From: Chloroflexota bacterium
GTDB lineage: Bacteria; Chloroflexota; Anaerolineae; Anaerolineales; Villigracilaceae
Reading direction: 5' to 3'
Assembly (NCBI GenBank): GCA_026389975.1
Contig: JAPLGV010000189.1
Span: 1 to 16,376 of the forward strand
DNA length: 16,376 nt
Shown: positions 1 to 6,109 of the stretch, piece after piece
Numbering within the stretch: the first letter of the stretch is position 1
Layout of the letters: each line of letters starts with the position of its first letter
Position numbers and translations under genes: made by a program
Notes under the pieces: generated by a model
What the model was told of the DNA's origin: nothing
The model's database searches: none
What the model saw: the letters and a program-made list of their open reading frames with translations, nothing else

Positions 1-912
1 GTTGATCTCGGAGGCCAGTTCGATGAAGCGCGCCGTGTACTGGTAGGCCTTCATCTTCCAGGAGAGATACAGCGGGTCGATCGGGATGCAGTGCCCGCCC
101 AGACCGGGACCGGGGGTGAACTTCATAAAGCCAAACGGCTTGGTGGCCGCCGCGTCGATCACTTCCCACACATCCACGCCCATCCGTTCGCACATGATCG
201 CCAGTTCATTGACCATGCCGATGTTGACCATGCGGAAGGTGTTCTCGAGCAGTTTCGCCATCTCGGCGGCTTCGGCCGACGAGACCATGTGGATGTGCTG
301 GATGGCTCCGCCGTACCAGGCCGCGGCGACCTCGGCGCAGGCTGCGGTGATGCCGCCCACCACTTTGGGCGTATTCAGGGTGGTGAAATCTTCGCGGCCC
401 GGGTCAACCCGCTCCGGCGAGAAAGCCAGGAACCAATCCTCGCCAACCGTCAGACCGTTGGCTTCACCCAGCATCGGCAGCAGGACCTCGCGCGTAGTGC
501 CGGGATAAGTGGTGGACTCCAGCACGACGACCACGCCCTTGTGCATATACTTCGCCAGCTCTTCGGTGGCAGACAGGATGAACGACATATCCGGGTCACC
601 GGTCTTACGCAGTGGCGTTGGGACGCAGATGCTGACGGCATCCATGTTCTTCAATACCGAGAAATCCGTGGTGGCTTTCAGGTGTCCGGACTTGACCAGC
701 GGAGCGAGCCGTTCCGTGGGAATATCCGGGATGTAGCTGATGCCCTTGATCAGCGAATCGGCTTTACGTTTGTCCGGGTCAATCCCGGTAACATTAAATC
801 CCGCCTCGGCAAACACCACCGCCAGCGGCAAGCCAACGTAGCCCACGCCGAGTATCGCCACACGCGCTTTCTTTTCACGAAATTTCTGGATCAAAGATTC
901 ACTTTGGCTCAT
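1..912 (-). CDS. Nucleotide-sugar dehydrogenase (UDP-GlcNAc/ManNAc or UDP-glucose 6-dehydrogenase type), 3' end missing
   Basis: Oxidises the C6 hydroxyl of a UDP-sugar to a carboxylate with NAD, supplying uronic acids for cell-surface polysaccharide. The open frame runs from an ATG at 912 through the left edge, giving 304 residues without a stop. A Rossmann NAD site (G22-V-G24-Y-V-G27) opens the protein, followed by the VPTPL loop near residue 90, the STTYPGTT segment, FSPERVDPG, and the active-site motif GGHCIPIDP with the nucleophile Cys275. Families of this kind are about 430 residues, so roughly the last 130 residues (the UDP-sugar binding domain) lie outside the window. The start has a strong Shine-Dalgarno AAAGGAGA. 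GGHCIPIDP and the overall wording resemble WbpA/WecC-type enzymes more than Ugd, but the exact sugar cannot be told from this part. It lies 57 bp downstream of the uracil-DNA glycosylase gene on the same strand. Confidence 0.93.
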   Translation of the reverse strand, partial: MSQSESLIQKFREKKARVAILGVGYVGLPLAVVFAEAGFNVTGIDPDKRKADSLIKGISYIPDIPTERLAPLVKSGHLKATTDFSVLKNMDAVSICVPTPLRKTGDPDMSFILSATEELAKYMHKGVVVVLESTTYPGTTREVLLPMLGEANGLTVGEDWFLAFSPERVDPGREDFTTLNTPKVVGGITAACAEVAAAWYGGAIQHIHMVSSAEAAEMAKLLENTFRMVNIGMVNELAIMCERMGVDVWEVIDAAATKPFGFMKFTPGPGLGGHCIPIDPLYLSWKMKAYQYTARFIELASEIN

Positions 913-947
913 AGATTCTCCTTTTCATTCTCACAGGCCTGACAAGT

Positions 948-959
948 CTGACATGTCAG
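948..959. repeat. 12-bp perfect palindrome between udg and the sugar dehydrogenase
   Basis: CTGACATGTCAG is self-complementary over all 12 bases. It is preceded by the similar CCTGACAAGTC, so the 57-bp gap holds about one and a half copies of the motif. There is no T-tract, so it is not a convincing terminator; it could be an operator or a small intergenic repeat. Confidence 0.4.
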
Positions 960-969
960 CCCTGATGGA

Positions 970-1602
970 CTAAAACAGACTTAACTGCTTCGGGTCTTCC
1001 TTTGGCTCTTCCGCCGCCGCGGAAATGGAGCGTTTCAGCGCGGCGCGCGCCTGCTCCAGCAGTTTCGGTAGTTGGGAAAAATCTTTCAGGATGGCGGGTT
1101 TCAACGCCGCTTGATGTAATGCCGCCGCCGGGTGGAACATGGCAATCACAAACCTGTCACCCACCCGCCGCATCTGTCCATGGACAGAGCTGATCTTCGC
1201 GCCGGGCATGTACTTGCCCATCGAGAACCGTCCGAGTGTGATGATGATTTTTGGGTTGATGGCCGCAATCTGGCGCTCCAGATACTCATTGCAAGCCGAA
1301 AGTTCTTCGGGGAGCGGGTCACGGTTGCCCGGCGGACGGCATTTTACCACGTTGCCAATCCACACATCGGAACGCTTCAGCCCGGCTTCGGCCAGCAGTT
1401 CGTTCAGGAAATTCCCGGCCGCGCCGACAAATGGCCGTCCCTGTTCGTTTTCGTAAAAACCAGGTCCCTCGCCGATGAACATGACTTCCGAGTTCGCCGG
1501 TCCCTCGCCGGGCACCGATAGTTTGCGCGAGAGGTACAGTGCGCATTTCTGGCATGTCGAAACTTCTTTCGCAATTTGGGCAAGCGTTTCTTCGGCGCTC
1601 AT
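970..1602 (-). CDS. Family 4 uracil-DNA glycosylase (4Fe-4S)
   Basis: Removes uracil from DNA, starting base-excision repair of deaminated cytosine. The 210-residue length fits family 4 (UdgA type). The four iron-sulfur ligands are visible as Cys17, Cys20, Cys88 (VVKCRPP) and Cys104. Motif A appears as GEGPG (44-48), followed by the typical GRPFVGAAGNFL, and the second active-site motif is FHPAA (156-160). The C-terminal 40 residues are a low-complexity Ala/Glu/Lys tail ending in the QLSLF pentapeptide; tails of this kind (QxxLF) are typical of sliding-clamp binding peptides, which is an inference here. The ATG at 1602 overlaps the rimI stop by 4 nt (ATGA) and has a GGAGG Shine-Dalgarno 4 nt upstream. 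Confidence 0.95.
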   Translation of the reverse strand: MSAEETLAQIAKEVSTCQKCALYLSRKLSVPGEGPANSEVMFIGEGPGFYENEQGRPFVGAAGNFLNELLAEAGLKRSDVWIGNVVKCRPPGNRDPLPEELSACNEYLERQIAAINPKIIITLGRFSMGKYMPGAKISSVHGQMRRVGDRFVIAMFHPAAALHQAALKPAILKDFSQLPKLLEQARAALKRSISAAAEEPKEDPKQLSLF

Positions 1603-2063
1603 GCGGCCTCCAAACCGTTCAGGTCTTCCAGGTTCATCAAAATGGCATCTTCGTTATTATCTTTGTAGTAGCGCGGGCGTCCGCCCGCCATTACAAAGCC
1701 ATATTTTTTATACAACGCCAGTGCACCCGCGTTCCCGGCGCGCACTTCCAGAAAGACATGTGCGGCCCCTTCCGCACGCGCCGAAAGCAGTGCCGCTATC
1801 ATCAGCTGTTCTCCTATGCCCTGCCGCCGGAAATCCGGGTGGGTGGCAATGGTGGCAATATGTGCCTCGTCAACAATCAACCAGAGCACCAGCATGGCCG
1901 CAATGCGCCCGCCGGATTCGGCCACCCAACTGCGCGAGACCGGGTTCTCGGTCAATTCAAAGCGGAACGAGCGCTCCGGCCACGGCAGGCTGAACGAAAG
2001 CGTGTCAATCTCGTGGACAGTGGGGACATCCTCCAGCATCATGCGCCGGATGGCAACGTTCAC
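1599..2063 (-). CDS. rimI: Ribosomal protein bS18-type alanine N-acetyltransferase RimI (GNAT)
   Basis: GNAT-fold enzyme of 154 residues that transfers acetyl from acetyl-CoA to the N-terminus of a ribosomal protein (S18 in E. coli). The acetyl-CoA pyrophosphate loop is RRQGIG (79-84); EVRAGNAGALALYKKYGF (106-123) and RYYKDNNEDAILM near the end are the usual RimI signatures, including the conserved Asn111 and Tyr118. The start is GTG at 2063, overlapping the tsaB stop (GTGA). ATG codons at residues 8 and 9 would remove the first strand of the fold, so GTG is preferred. An AGGAGG site lies 9 nt upstream and is part of a hairpin in the tsaB end. Location next to tsaB and tsaE is the common bacterial arrangement and supports the name over a generic GNAT. 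Confidence 0.93.
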   Translation of the reverse strand: MNVAIRRMMLEDVPTVHEIDTLSFSLPWPERSFRFELTENPVSRSWVAESGGRIAAMLVLWLIVDEAHIATIATHPDFRRQGIGEQLMIAALLSARAEGAAHVFLEVRAGNAGALALYKKYGFVMAGGRPRYYKDNNEDAILMNLEDLNGLEAA

Positions 2064-2728
2064 GCCGGCAGGCCTCCTGCCACGTGCAGGTAAATCGGAG
2101 CCAGCGAAGCCGCCTCATCCGTTTTGCCCGCCTGCCAGCGGTTCCAGGCAATCTCGGCTAGAACCCCCGGCCTGCGGACGCACTGCGCCGGGGAGGCCAG
2201 CCTCACATTTTTGAACTTGCGCGCCAGACAATGACGGTCTTCGGCGGTCAATTCACCACAGACGATGACCGGCTTACGGATTTTCTTCTCCAGTTCCCCG
2301 GCAGTCATCGTCGTGGCCGGACCGTAAGCCTGCCACCCGCTTCCTGTGGGTTTGTACCAACCCACAGCCAGGCGGCCGCGCCCGGCCTGCAGCACGGCGG
2401 CCAGTTTCCGATCCGAGAGCGGGACGGAGGCCGCAACAATATCCAGGGTGGGAATTCCAATCAACGGTAAATGCCGCGCCAGTGTCAATCCCTTGACGAA
2501 GGCCAGCCCCACCCGCAGGCTGGTGAACGAGCCAGGGCCAATCGCCACGCCCAGAGCCTTGACCGAATCCATCGTCACGCCGACCCGCTCCAGGAGTCCC
2601 GCAAGCGCCGGGGCGAGTTGTTCGGTATGGTGGGCGCGGCTCTGCCAGACGAGTTCGCCGGGCACGGTCGCCCCGTCGTAGAGCGCCAGTCCAATCTGGG
2701 CAGTAGAGGTGTCAATCGCAAGCAGCAT
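2060..2728 (-). CDS. tsaB: tRNA threonylcarbamoyladenosine biosynthesis protein TsaB
   Basis: Partner of TsaD and TsaE in transferring threonylcarbamoyl to A37 of ANN-decoding tRNAs (t6A). The 222-residue protein has the ASKHA-type N-terminus LLAIDTSTAQIGLAL, the HHTEQLAPAL segment (33-42) and GPGSFTSLRVGLAFVKGL (64-81), all diagnostic for TsaB. It is a catalytically inactive paralogue of TsaD that forms a heterodimer with it; tsaD itself is not in this window. The ATG at 2728 overlaps the tsaE stop by one base (TGATG) and has GGAG 7 nt upstream. The gene ends inside the GTGA overlap with rimI. The order tsaE-tsaB-rimI indicates one operon. Confidence 0.96.
   Translation of the reverse strand: MLLAIDTSTAQIGLALYDGATVPGELVWQSRAHHTEQLAPALAGLLERVGVTMDSVKALGVAIGPGSFTSLRVGLAFVKGLTLARHLPLIGIPTLDIVAASVPLSDRKLAAVLQAGRGRLAVGWYKPTGSGWQAYGPATTMTAGELEKKIRKPVIVCGELTAEDRHCLARKFKNVRLASPAQCVRRPGVLAEIAWNRWQAGKTDEAASLAPIYLHVAGGLPA
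2067..2081 (-). promoter_or_regulatory. Hairpin holding the rimI Shine-Dalgarno
   Basis: Read on the minus strand the sequence is GGCAGG-AGG-CCTGCC, a perfect 6-bp stem with a 3-nt loop. The AGGAGG ribosome site of rimI is formed by the end of the left arm plus the loop, 9 nt before the GTG start. Because the hairpin lies in the last codons of tsaB, a ribosome finishing tsaB would open it, so rimI translation is probably coupled to tsaB. The structure is seen; the coupling is inferred. Confidence 0.5.
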
Positions 2729-3225
2729 CAGTCGGCTCCGTAAATAGTCTGCCGGAGGGTATCCAGCAGGCTTTCATAGCGTGTGCCGTGCGCTGCAAAA
2801 CGCATGGAGCGGTGTTCTTCAGATTCATATTCCAGCCAGGCCCATAACCGTTCGACAGGCAGGATGGGTTCGACGCGCTCCGGCCATTCTATAAGGAGTG
2901 GGCCGCGAGCCAGCAAGGCATCCAGGTCGAGTTCTTCGGCTTCGCCCAGGCTTTCGACCCGGAAGGCGTCGAAATGGGAGAGTTGCGTGCCATTGGGGCG
3001 GCGGTAGGCGTTGACCAACACGAAGGTCGGGCTGGAGACTTCGTCCAGCGCGCCCCAGCCGCGTGCCACGCCCTGGACAAGGGTGGTTTTGCCCGCGCCG
3101 AGGTCGCCCTGAAGGCAGATCAAATCGCCGGGTTGGAGCAGCGCGCCGAGGCGTATCCCCAGACGGCGGGTCTGTTCGGGGGATTTGCTGAAGAATTCAA
3201 ATGTGTGCGCGTCCAGGATGGGCAT
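2728..3225 (-). CDS. tsaE: tRNA threonylcarbamoyladenosine biosynthesis ATPase TsaE
   Basis: P-loop ATPase of 165 residues that drives the TsaB-TsaD complex in t6A synthesis. Walker A is GDLGAGKTT (40-48), followed by the family motifs SPTF (65-68), HFD (84-86) and EWPERVE (113-119). Length is normal. The ATG at 3225 has no recognisable Shine-Dalgarno; instead a consensus TATAAT ends 9 nt upstream, so the mRNA is probably leaderless or nearly so. It is the first gene of the tsaE-tsaB-rimI-udg overlap series. The upstream glycosyltransferase gene is on the same strand but separated by about 170 bp containing an imperfect inverted repeat and this promoter. Confidence 0.96.
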   Translation of the reverse strand: MPILDAHTFEFFSKSPEQTRRLGIRLGALLQPGDLICLQGDLGAGKTTLVQGVARGWGALDEVSSPTFVLVNAYRRPNGTQLSHFDAFRVESLGEAEELDLDALLARGPLLIEWPERVEPILPVERLWAWLEYESEEHRSMRFAAHGTRYESLLDTLRQTIYGAD

Positions 3226-3234
3226 GGCGAGAAG

Positions 3235-3240
3235 ATTATA
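3235..3240 (-). promoter_or_regulatory. -10 box just upstream of tsaE
   Basis: A perfect TATAAT on the minus strand ends 9 nt before the tsaE ATG. There is no good -35 hexamer at 16-18 nt and no Shine-Dalgarno. Transcription would start within about 3 nt of the ATG. Confidence 0.55.
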
Positions 3241-3310
3241 CTACAGGGCTTTTGGAGAGTTTTCAGGCATAGGGGAATCGTTGGAAAGGAATCGGAAGAC
3301 GATGGGCTTA

Positions 3311-3372
3311 ACCGCGCAGGCACAAAGTCTCAAAAAAACTATTCTCGTTTCGTTCCTTCGCGCCTTCGAGGT
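3311..3372. repeat. Imperfect inverted repeat between the glycosyltransferase and tsaE
   Basis: Arms at 3311-3328 and 3355-3372 are complementary at 13 of 18 positions (ACCGCGCAGGCACAAAGT against the complement of CCTTCGCGCCTTCGAGGT), with a 26-nt loop containing an A run. The words (ACC-GC-AGGC-C-AAG) look like a worn copy of a hairpin repeat common in intergenic DNA of several bacterial phyla; that link is from memory and unverified. It may also act as a weak terminator after the glycosyltransferase. Confidence 0.45.
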
Positions 3373-3399
3373 AGAGAACTTCTTGTGCCGGTTATTTCG

Positions 3400-4605
3400 T
3401 TAGTCCAATCTTCTCTCCCAACGCCCGCGCAATAACCCGCGCGGCGTCCGGGCGGGCGGCGCGTCCGGGCGGGCGGCGCTGCGGCAGTTCTCAGTCACTT
3501 TAGTGCGTTCGGCCGGGCGGCAGACCCAATGCGTCAGTGTGCGGACCACTTTCAGCGGGTCCGGCGCCCAAACGCCCACGCGGCTGTTTTCAACGTAGGT
3601 CACATTGCCGTCTTCCTGCCCGGGTAATTTGGAATATATGATAACCGGCAGGCCCGCTACGAGCGCTTCGGCGATCGTCCCGGGTCCGGCCTTGGTGACG
3701 ATGGGTCCGGCCTTGGTGACGATGGCATCCGCGGCACGCATGAAGTTGGGCATCTCGTGGGTGAAACCGTAAATGTAGGTGGAATTTTCCCAGGGCAAGG
3801 TCTCGAGGTAATCCTTCAGTTTGGTATTCCGCCCGGCCACGATGACCAGGTTCACGTCGAGGCCCGATTCGTCTATCGCACGCGCCGTCTCGGCCAGCGG
3901 CCCCATCCCGTCCCCGCCGCCCACCAGCAGGACCGTGAATTTGTCCGCCGGCCAGCCAAACTTTTCGCGCAGGGACGGTTTGTCGCAACCCGCCTGGCAA
4001 TGCCGTTCCGAGATGGGCTGACCCGCCACCCGCACCTTCTCCGGCGACATGTGATTTTCCAGTGCGCTGTCGCGTGCCATGCGGGTGGGGACGAGGATCA
4101 GGTCGGCGCGCTTGTCGAACCACAGGGCGTGGGTGGAGACCATGTCGGTGACGACGGTCACGAATGGCGGACGGTTCTTGCCCAGCGCCCGCAGGAAAAA
4201 CGAGTTCGCCAGCGGGTGGACGCTGACCAGCAGGTCGGCGGGGTGCTCTTTCACCAGCCTGCGCGCCGCGCGCCGGACGTAGGGCCAGAAGGTGGAGGTC
4301 ATCAGGCGCGCCTGCGGGCGCCCGTCGCTGATTTTGTAGCCCACGCCCCACAGTTCGGGGAGTCGGACCATTTCCGGGTAGAAGCGCGGCAGTTGGTTGT
4401 AGGGCGGCGGGGCGTAGTCTTTGAGGAAATCCACCATTTCGGTGGTGGCGGCATCGCCGAATTCAAGTTGCAAGGCTTCGATGATGGCATCCACCGCGGC
4501 ACGGTGTCCGCCGCCGGTGTCGGAGAAAAGGAAGAGGATGTGGGGCTTTTTCGTAGGGACGGGCAGCTGCCCATCCTTACGAAAATGATCAGGCAGATTT
4601 GTCAT
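3400..4605 (-). CDS. MGDG-synthase-like glycosyltransferase (GT28 family) with frameshifted C-terminus
   Basis: Predicted GT-B glycosyltransferase using a UDP-sugar and a membrane lipid acceptor, related to plant/bacterial monogalactosyldiacylglycerol synthases and to MurG. The N-terminal half starts with HILFLFSDTGGGHRAA (GGGH at 31-34), the hallmark of the MGDG synthase domain. The C-terminal half carries the nucleotide-sugar site VLLVGGGDGMGPL and the TKAGPGTIAEAL motif. Two mutations are visible. A 21-bp tandem duplication repeats IVTKAGP (residues 295-301 and 302-308) inside the donor-binding motif. A 17-bp tandem duplication at 3444-3477 shifts the frame: the encoded end is PPARTPRGLLRGRWERRLD, whereas removing one unit gives ARVIARALGEKIGLTK with a stop at 3392-3394. 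Function may therefore be impaired. The ATG at 4605 has AAGGA 5 nt upstream and overlaps DUF951 by 17 nt. Confidence 0.85.
   Translation of the reverse strand: MTNLPDHFRKDGQLPVPTKKPHILFLFSDTGGGHRAAVDAIIEALQLEFGDAATTEMVDFLKDYAPPPYNQLPRFYPEMVRLPELWGVGYKISDGRPQARLMTSTFWPYVRRAARRLVKEHPADLLVSVHPLANSFFLRALGKNRPPFVTVVTDMVSTHALWFDKRADLILVPTRMARDSALENHMSPEKVRVAGQPISERHCQAGCDKPSLREKFGWPADKFTVLLVGGGDGMGPLAETARAIDESGLDVNLVIVAGRNTKLKDYLETLPWENSTYIYGFTHEMPNFMRAADAIVTKAGPIVTKAGPGTIAEALVAGLPVIIYSKLPGQEDGNVTYVENSRVGVWAPDPLKVVRTLTHWVCRPAERTKVTENCRSAARPDAPPARTPRGLLRGRWERRLD
3444..3477. repeat. 17-bp perfect tandem duplication (frameshift in glycosyltransferase)
   Basis: GCGTCCGGGCGGGCGGC occurs twice head to tail (3444-3460 and 3461-3477). 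Since 17 is not a multiple of three, it changes the reading frame of the glycosyltransferase C-terminus. Confidence 0.95.
3682..3723. repeat. 21-bp perfect tandem duplication inside the glycosyltransferase donor-binding motif
   Basis: A 21-bp unit (3682-3702) is repeated exactly at 3703-3723. It is in frame and duplicates seven residues, IVTKAGP. Confidence 0.97.
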
Positions 4606-4795
4606 CGTTTTCCTTCGGAAGCATCACCTTCAGCCGCCGTGCCAGTTCACGTCTGGTAAGCAGCACGCGCCGCCCACAGCCTTTGCACTCAAGGCCGATG
4701 TCCGCGCCGAGGCGAGTGACGATCCATTCGTAGGAGCCGCAGGGATGCGGCTTGCGCAGACGCAGGAGGTCGTTGAGTTGCAAGTCGGGTAGCAT
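4589..4795 (-). CDS. DUF951 family protein
   Basis: Small 68-residue protein of unknown function. DUF951 members are recognised by DLQLxDxxRLRKPHPCGSYEW followed by LGADIGLECKGCGRRVLL, both present. Cys19, Cys37 and Cys40 (CKGC) suggest a metal or nucleic-acid binding knuckle; this is inference. The gene is first in a minus-strand run and overlaps the glycosyltransferase start by 17 nt. There is no Shine-Dalgarno before the ATG at 4795; a TAGAAT box ends 6 nt upstream, so the transcript may be leaderless. It diverges from the phosphoribosyltransferase gene. Confidence 0.88.
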   Translation of the reverse strand: MLPDLQLNDLLRLRKPHPCGSYEWIVTRLGADIGLECKGCGRRVLLTRRELARRLKVMLPKENDDKSA

Positions 4796-4801
4796 AGGGA
4801 G

Positions 4802-4807
4802 ATTCTA
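4802..4807 (-). promoter_or_regulatory. Candidate -10 box for DUF951
   Basis: TAGAAT on the minus strand matches the -10 consensus at 5 of 6 positions and ends 6 nt before the DUF951 ATG. The spacing equals that seen at radA. No clear -35. Confidence 0.4.
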
Positions 4808-4850
4808 ACGCGAAAGGCGCAAATTGACGAATGTCCGCGAATATCTTTTG

Positions 4851-4859
4851 TGATACACT
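4851..4859 (+). promoter_or_regulatory. Candidate extended -10 promoter for the phosphoribosyltransferase
   Basis: TGATACACT reads as an extended -10 (TGn followed by TACACT). The start would fall near 4866, giving a leader of about 27 nt that includes GGAG at 4881-4884. A TTGACG at 4824-4829 is too far (24 nt) to be a normal -35. Confidence 0.35.
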
Positions 4860-4892
4860 TACTTTGACCGTTTTTGACGCGGAGAAACTCCC

Positions 4893-5444
4893 ATGCCCGA
4901 TCATGAAACCTACTCTATCGAAATCGCCGGCATCCAGCGCGACCTGCGGCTGTTTGAGATAAAGCCCGGCCTGAGAATCGCTATCCTGAACATCCTCGGC
5001 GATACCGAGCTCGTCCAAGCCGCTGCGAAAGCACTGGCCAAGGCTCTTAAACCCGTGGACTTTGACATCCTGGTCACAGCGGAAGCCAAGTCCATCCCGC
5101 TGGCATACGCCCTCTCTGTGGAGACGAAAAAACCCTACATCGTTCTGCGCAAAGCCTACAAACCCTACATGGGCGCGGCGCTCTTCGCCGAGACCCTGTC
5201 CATCACCACCGGCGAGCCGCAGACCCTGATCATGGATGAAAAAGACCAGGAACTGGTCCGCGATAAAAAAGCGGTCCTCGTGGATGACGTAATCAGCACC
5301 GGCTCAACCTTGCAGGGTATGAAGATGATTATGGAAAAGGCCGCGGCCGAAGTTGTCTGCGTGGCGGCAATTCTGACCGAGGGCGAGCGCGCCAAGTGGA
5401 ATCACATCATTGCCCTGGGACACTTGCCATTGTTTACCGATTAA
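4893..5444 (+). CDS. Phosphoribosyltransferase family protein (adenine/xanthine PRT-like)
   Basis: Type I phosphoribosyltransferase fold of 183 residues, probably joining a purine base to PRPP in salvage. The PRPP loop is VLVDDVISTGSTL (128-140) with the acidic pair Asp131-Asp132. A preceding segment ILVTAEAKSIPLAYALS (59-75) matches the loop before the PRPP site in Apt-like enzymes, and KPYIVLRKAYKPYM (80-93) is the hood/base-binding region. The base specificity cannot be read reliably, so no gene symbol is given; adenine PRT is the closest guess. ATG at 4893 has GGAG 8 nt upstream. It diverges from DUF951 and is followed by a 205-bp gap before the next gene. Confidence 0.85.
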   Translation: MPDHETYSIEIAGIQRDLRLFEIKPGLRIAILNILGDTELVQAAAKALAKALKPVDFDILVTAEAKSIPLAYALSVETKKPYIVLRKAYKPYMGAALFAETLSITTGEPQTLIMDEKDQELVRDKKAVLVDDVISTGSTLQGMKMIMEKAAAEVVCVAAILTEGERAKWNHIIALGHLPLFTD

Positions 5445-5481
5445 GCTGTTGAAGAAATCCGCATCTTTGCTGCTTGTGTTA

Positions 5482-5508
5482 CGTGGTAGTCCCGGTTCCA
5501 GGACGGGA
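5482..5508 (+). repeat. Dispersed GTAGTCCCGGTTCC repeat, copy 1 (intergenic)
   Basis: Contains CGTGGTAGTCCCGGTTCCAG followed by GACGGGA, a variant of the usual CACGGGG end. It lies in the 205-bp gap after the phosphoribosyltransferase. The rest of that gap holds a possible long-loop hairpin (ACAGGGGA near 5508 against TCCCCGT near 5535) and a TATAAA at 5561-5566 that could serve the next gene, but neither is convincing. Confidence 0.9.
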
Positions 5509-5649
5509 CAGGGGATATAGCCTGATAGGGTGTTCTCCCCGTATGCTGTGCATTTGAAAGTATAAACTTCCATTTTTTCACCTCGACCCCGAAACCGCTC
5601 CAACCATGGCGGGTATCCCTGCCGAGAACAAGTTTTCAGGAGCAAACAA

Positions 5650-6108
5650 ATGAAAAAATCAATATTCGAACGCATGGCGGAGAAGGCATTTTGGGGTCTG
5701 GAAGCCAAGTATGGTTTCAAGAAAACCGAGACCAAGTTCGAGAACCGCAGCGTAACCGTCCGGTTCCAAAATGCCACCACCGAAATTCTCTTGAACTATG
5801 AAATCGGTAATACACCCTGGCTGGAAATTGCCGATGTGCATAACGCCGAGAACAAGTCCACGCTCGGGTGGCTGCTCGTCGAGACAGGCATTGACAAAGC
5901 CCCGCTGCCAGAGCAGGCTTTTCACCCGACAACGTTGAACGAAAACGAACTCGAACCCGTTCTGCAAACAATAGGCCAGCAACTGCTGGATCATGGCGCA
6001 GACCTGCTCAAAGGCGATTTCGCGATTATACCAAAATTGCAGGACCGCGCCAGAAAATATGCCCTGGAATGTGACCGCTATCTCTCCATCCGCAAACCGA
6101 AACCTTAA
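5650..6108 (+). CDS. Hypothetical protein, 152 aa
   Basis: Not recognised. The protein is soluble with no signal peptide or membrane segment. The N-terminal third is basic and aromatic (MKKSIFERMAEKAFWGLEAKYGF), the middle has alternating strands (VTVRFQNATTEILLNYEIG, PWLEIADV), and the C-terminal part looks helical, ending in ALECDRYLSIRKPKP. It has an AGGAG ribosome site 8 nt before the ATG, and its stop lies one base before the pyrD ATG, so the two genes are probably co-transcribed. Nothing in it suggests a role in pyrimidine synthesis. Confidence 0.75.
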   Translation: MKKSIFERMAEKAFWGLEAKYGFKKTETKFENRSVTVRFQNATTEILLNYEIGNTPWLEIADVHNAENKSTLGWLLVETGIDKAPLPEQAFHPTTLNENELEPVLQTIGQQLLDHGADLLKGDFAIIPKLQDRARKYALECDRYLSIRKPKP

Positions 6109-6109
6109 T

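Noticed and set aside
91..942. Plus-strand open frame of 283 codons opposite the sugar dehydrogenase
   Set aside because: It is the antisense of a clearly recognisable dehydrogenase, has no domain, and arises from GC-rich codon structure.
3757..4659. Plus-strand open frame of 300 codons opposite the glycosyltransferase
   Set aside because: Low-complexity His/Gly/Arg composition typical of an antisense shadow; the minus strand carries the conserved GGGH motif.
5482..5508. Repeat as a tRNA-derived fragment (GGTTCC resembling a T-arm)
   Set aside because: No acceptor or anticodon stem is present and the invariant T-loop pattern is not matched.
5993..6109. N-terminal extension of pyrD from an upstream ATG
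   Set aside because: It overlaps the end of the preceding gene in another frame and lies before the conserved class 2 N-terminus at 6110.
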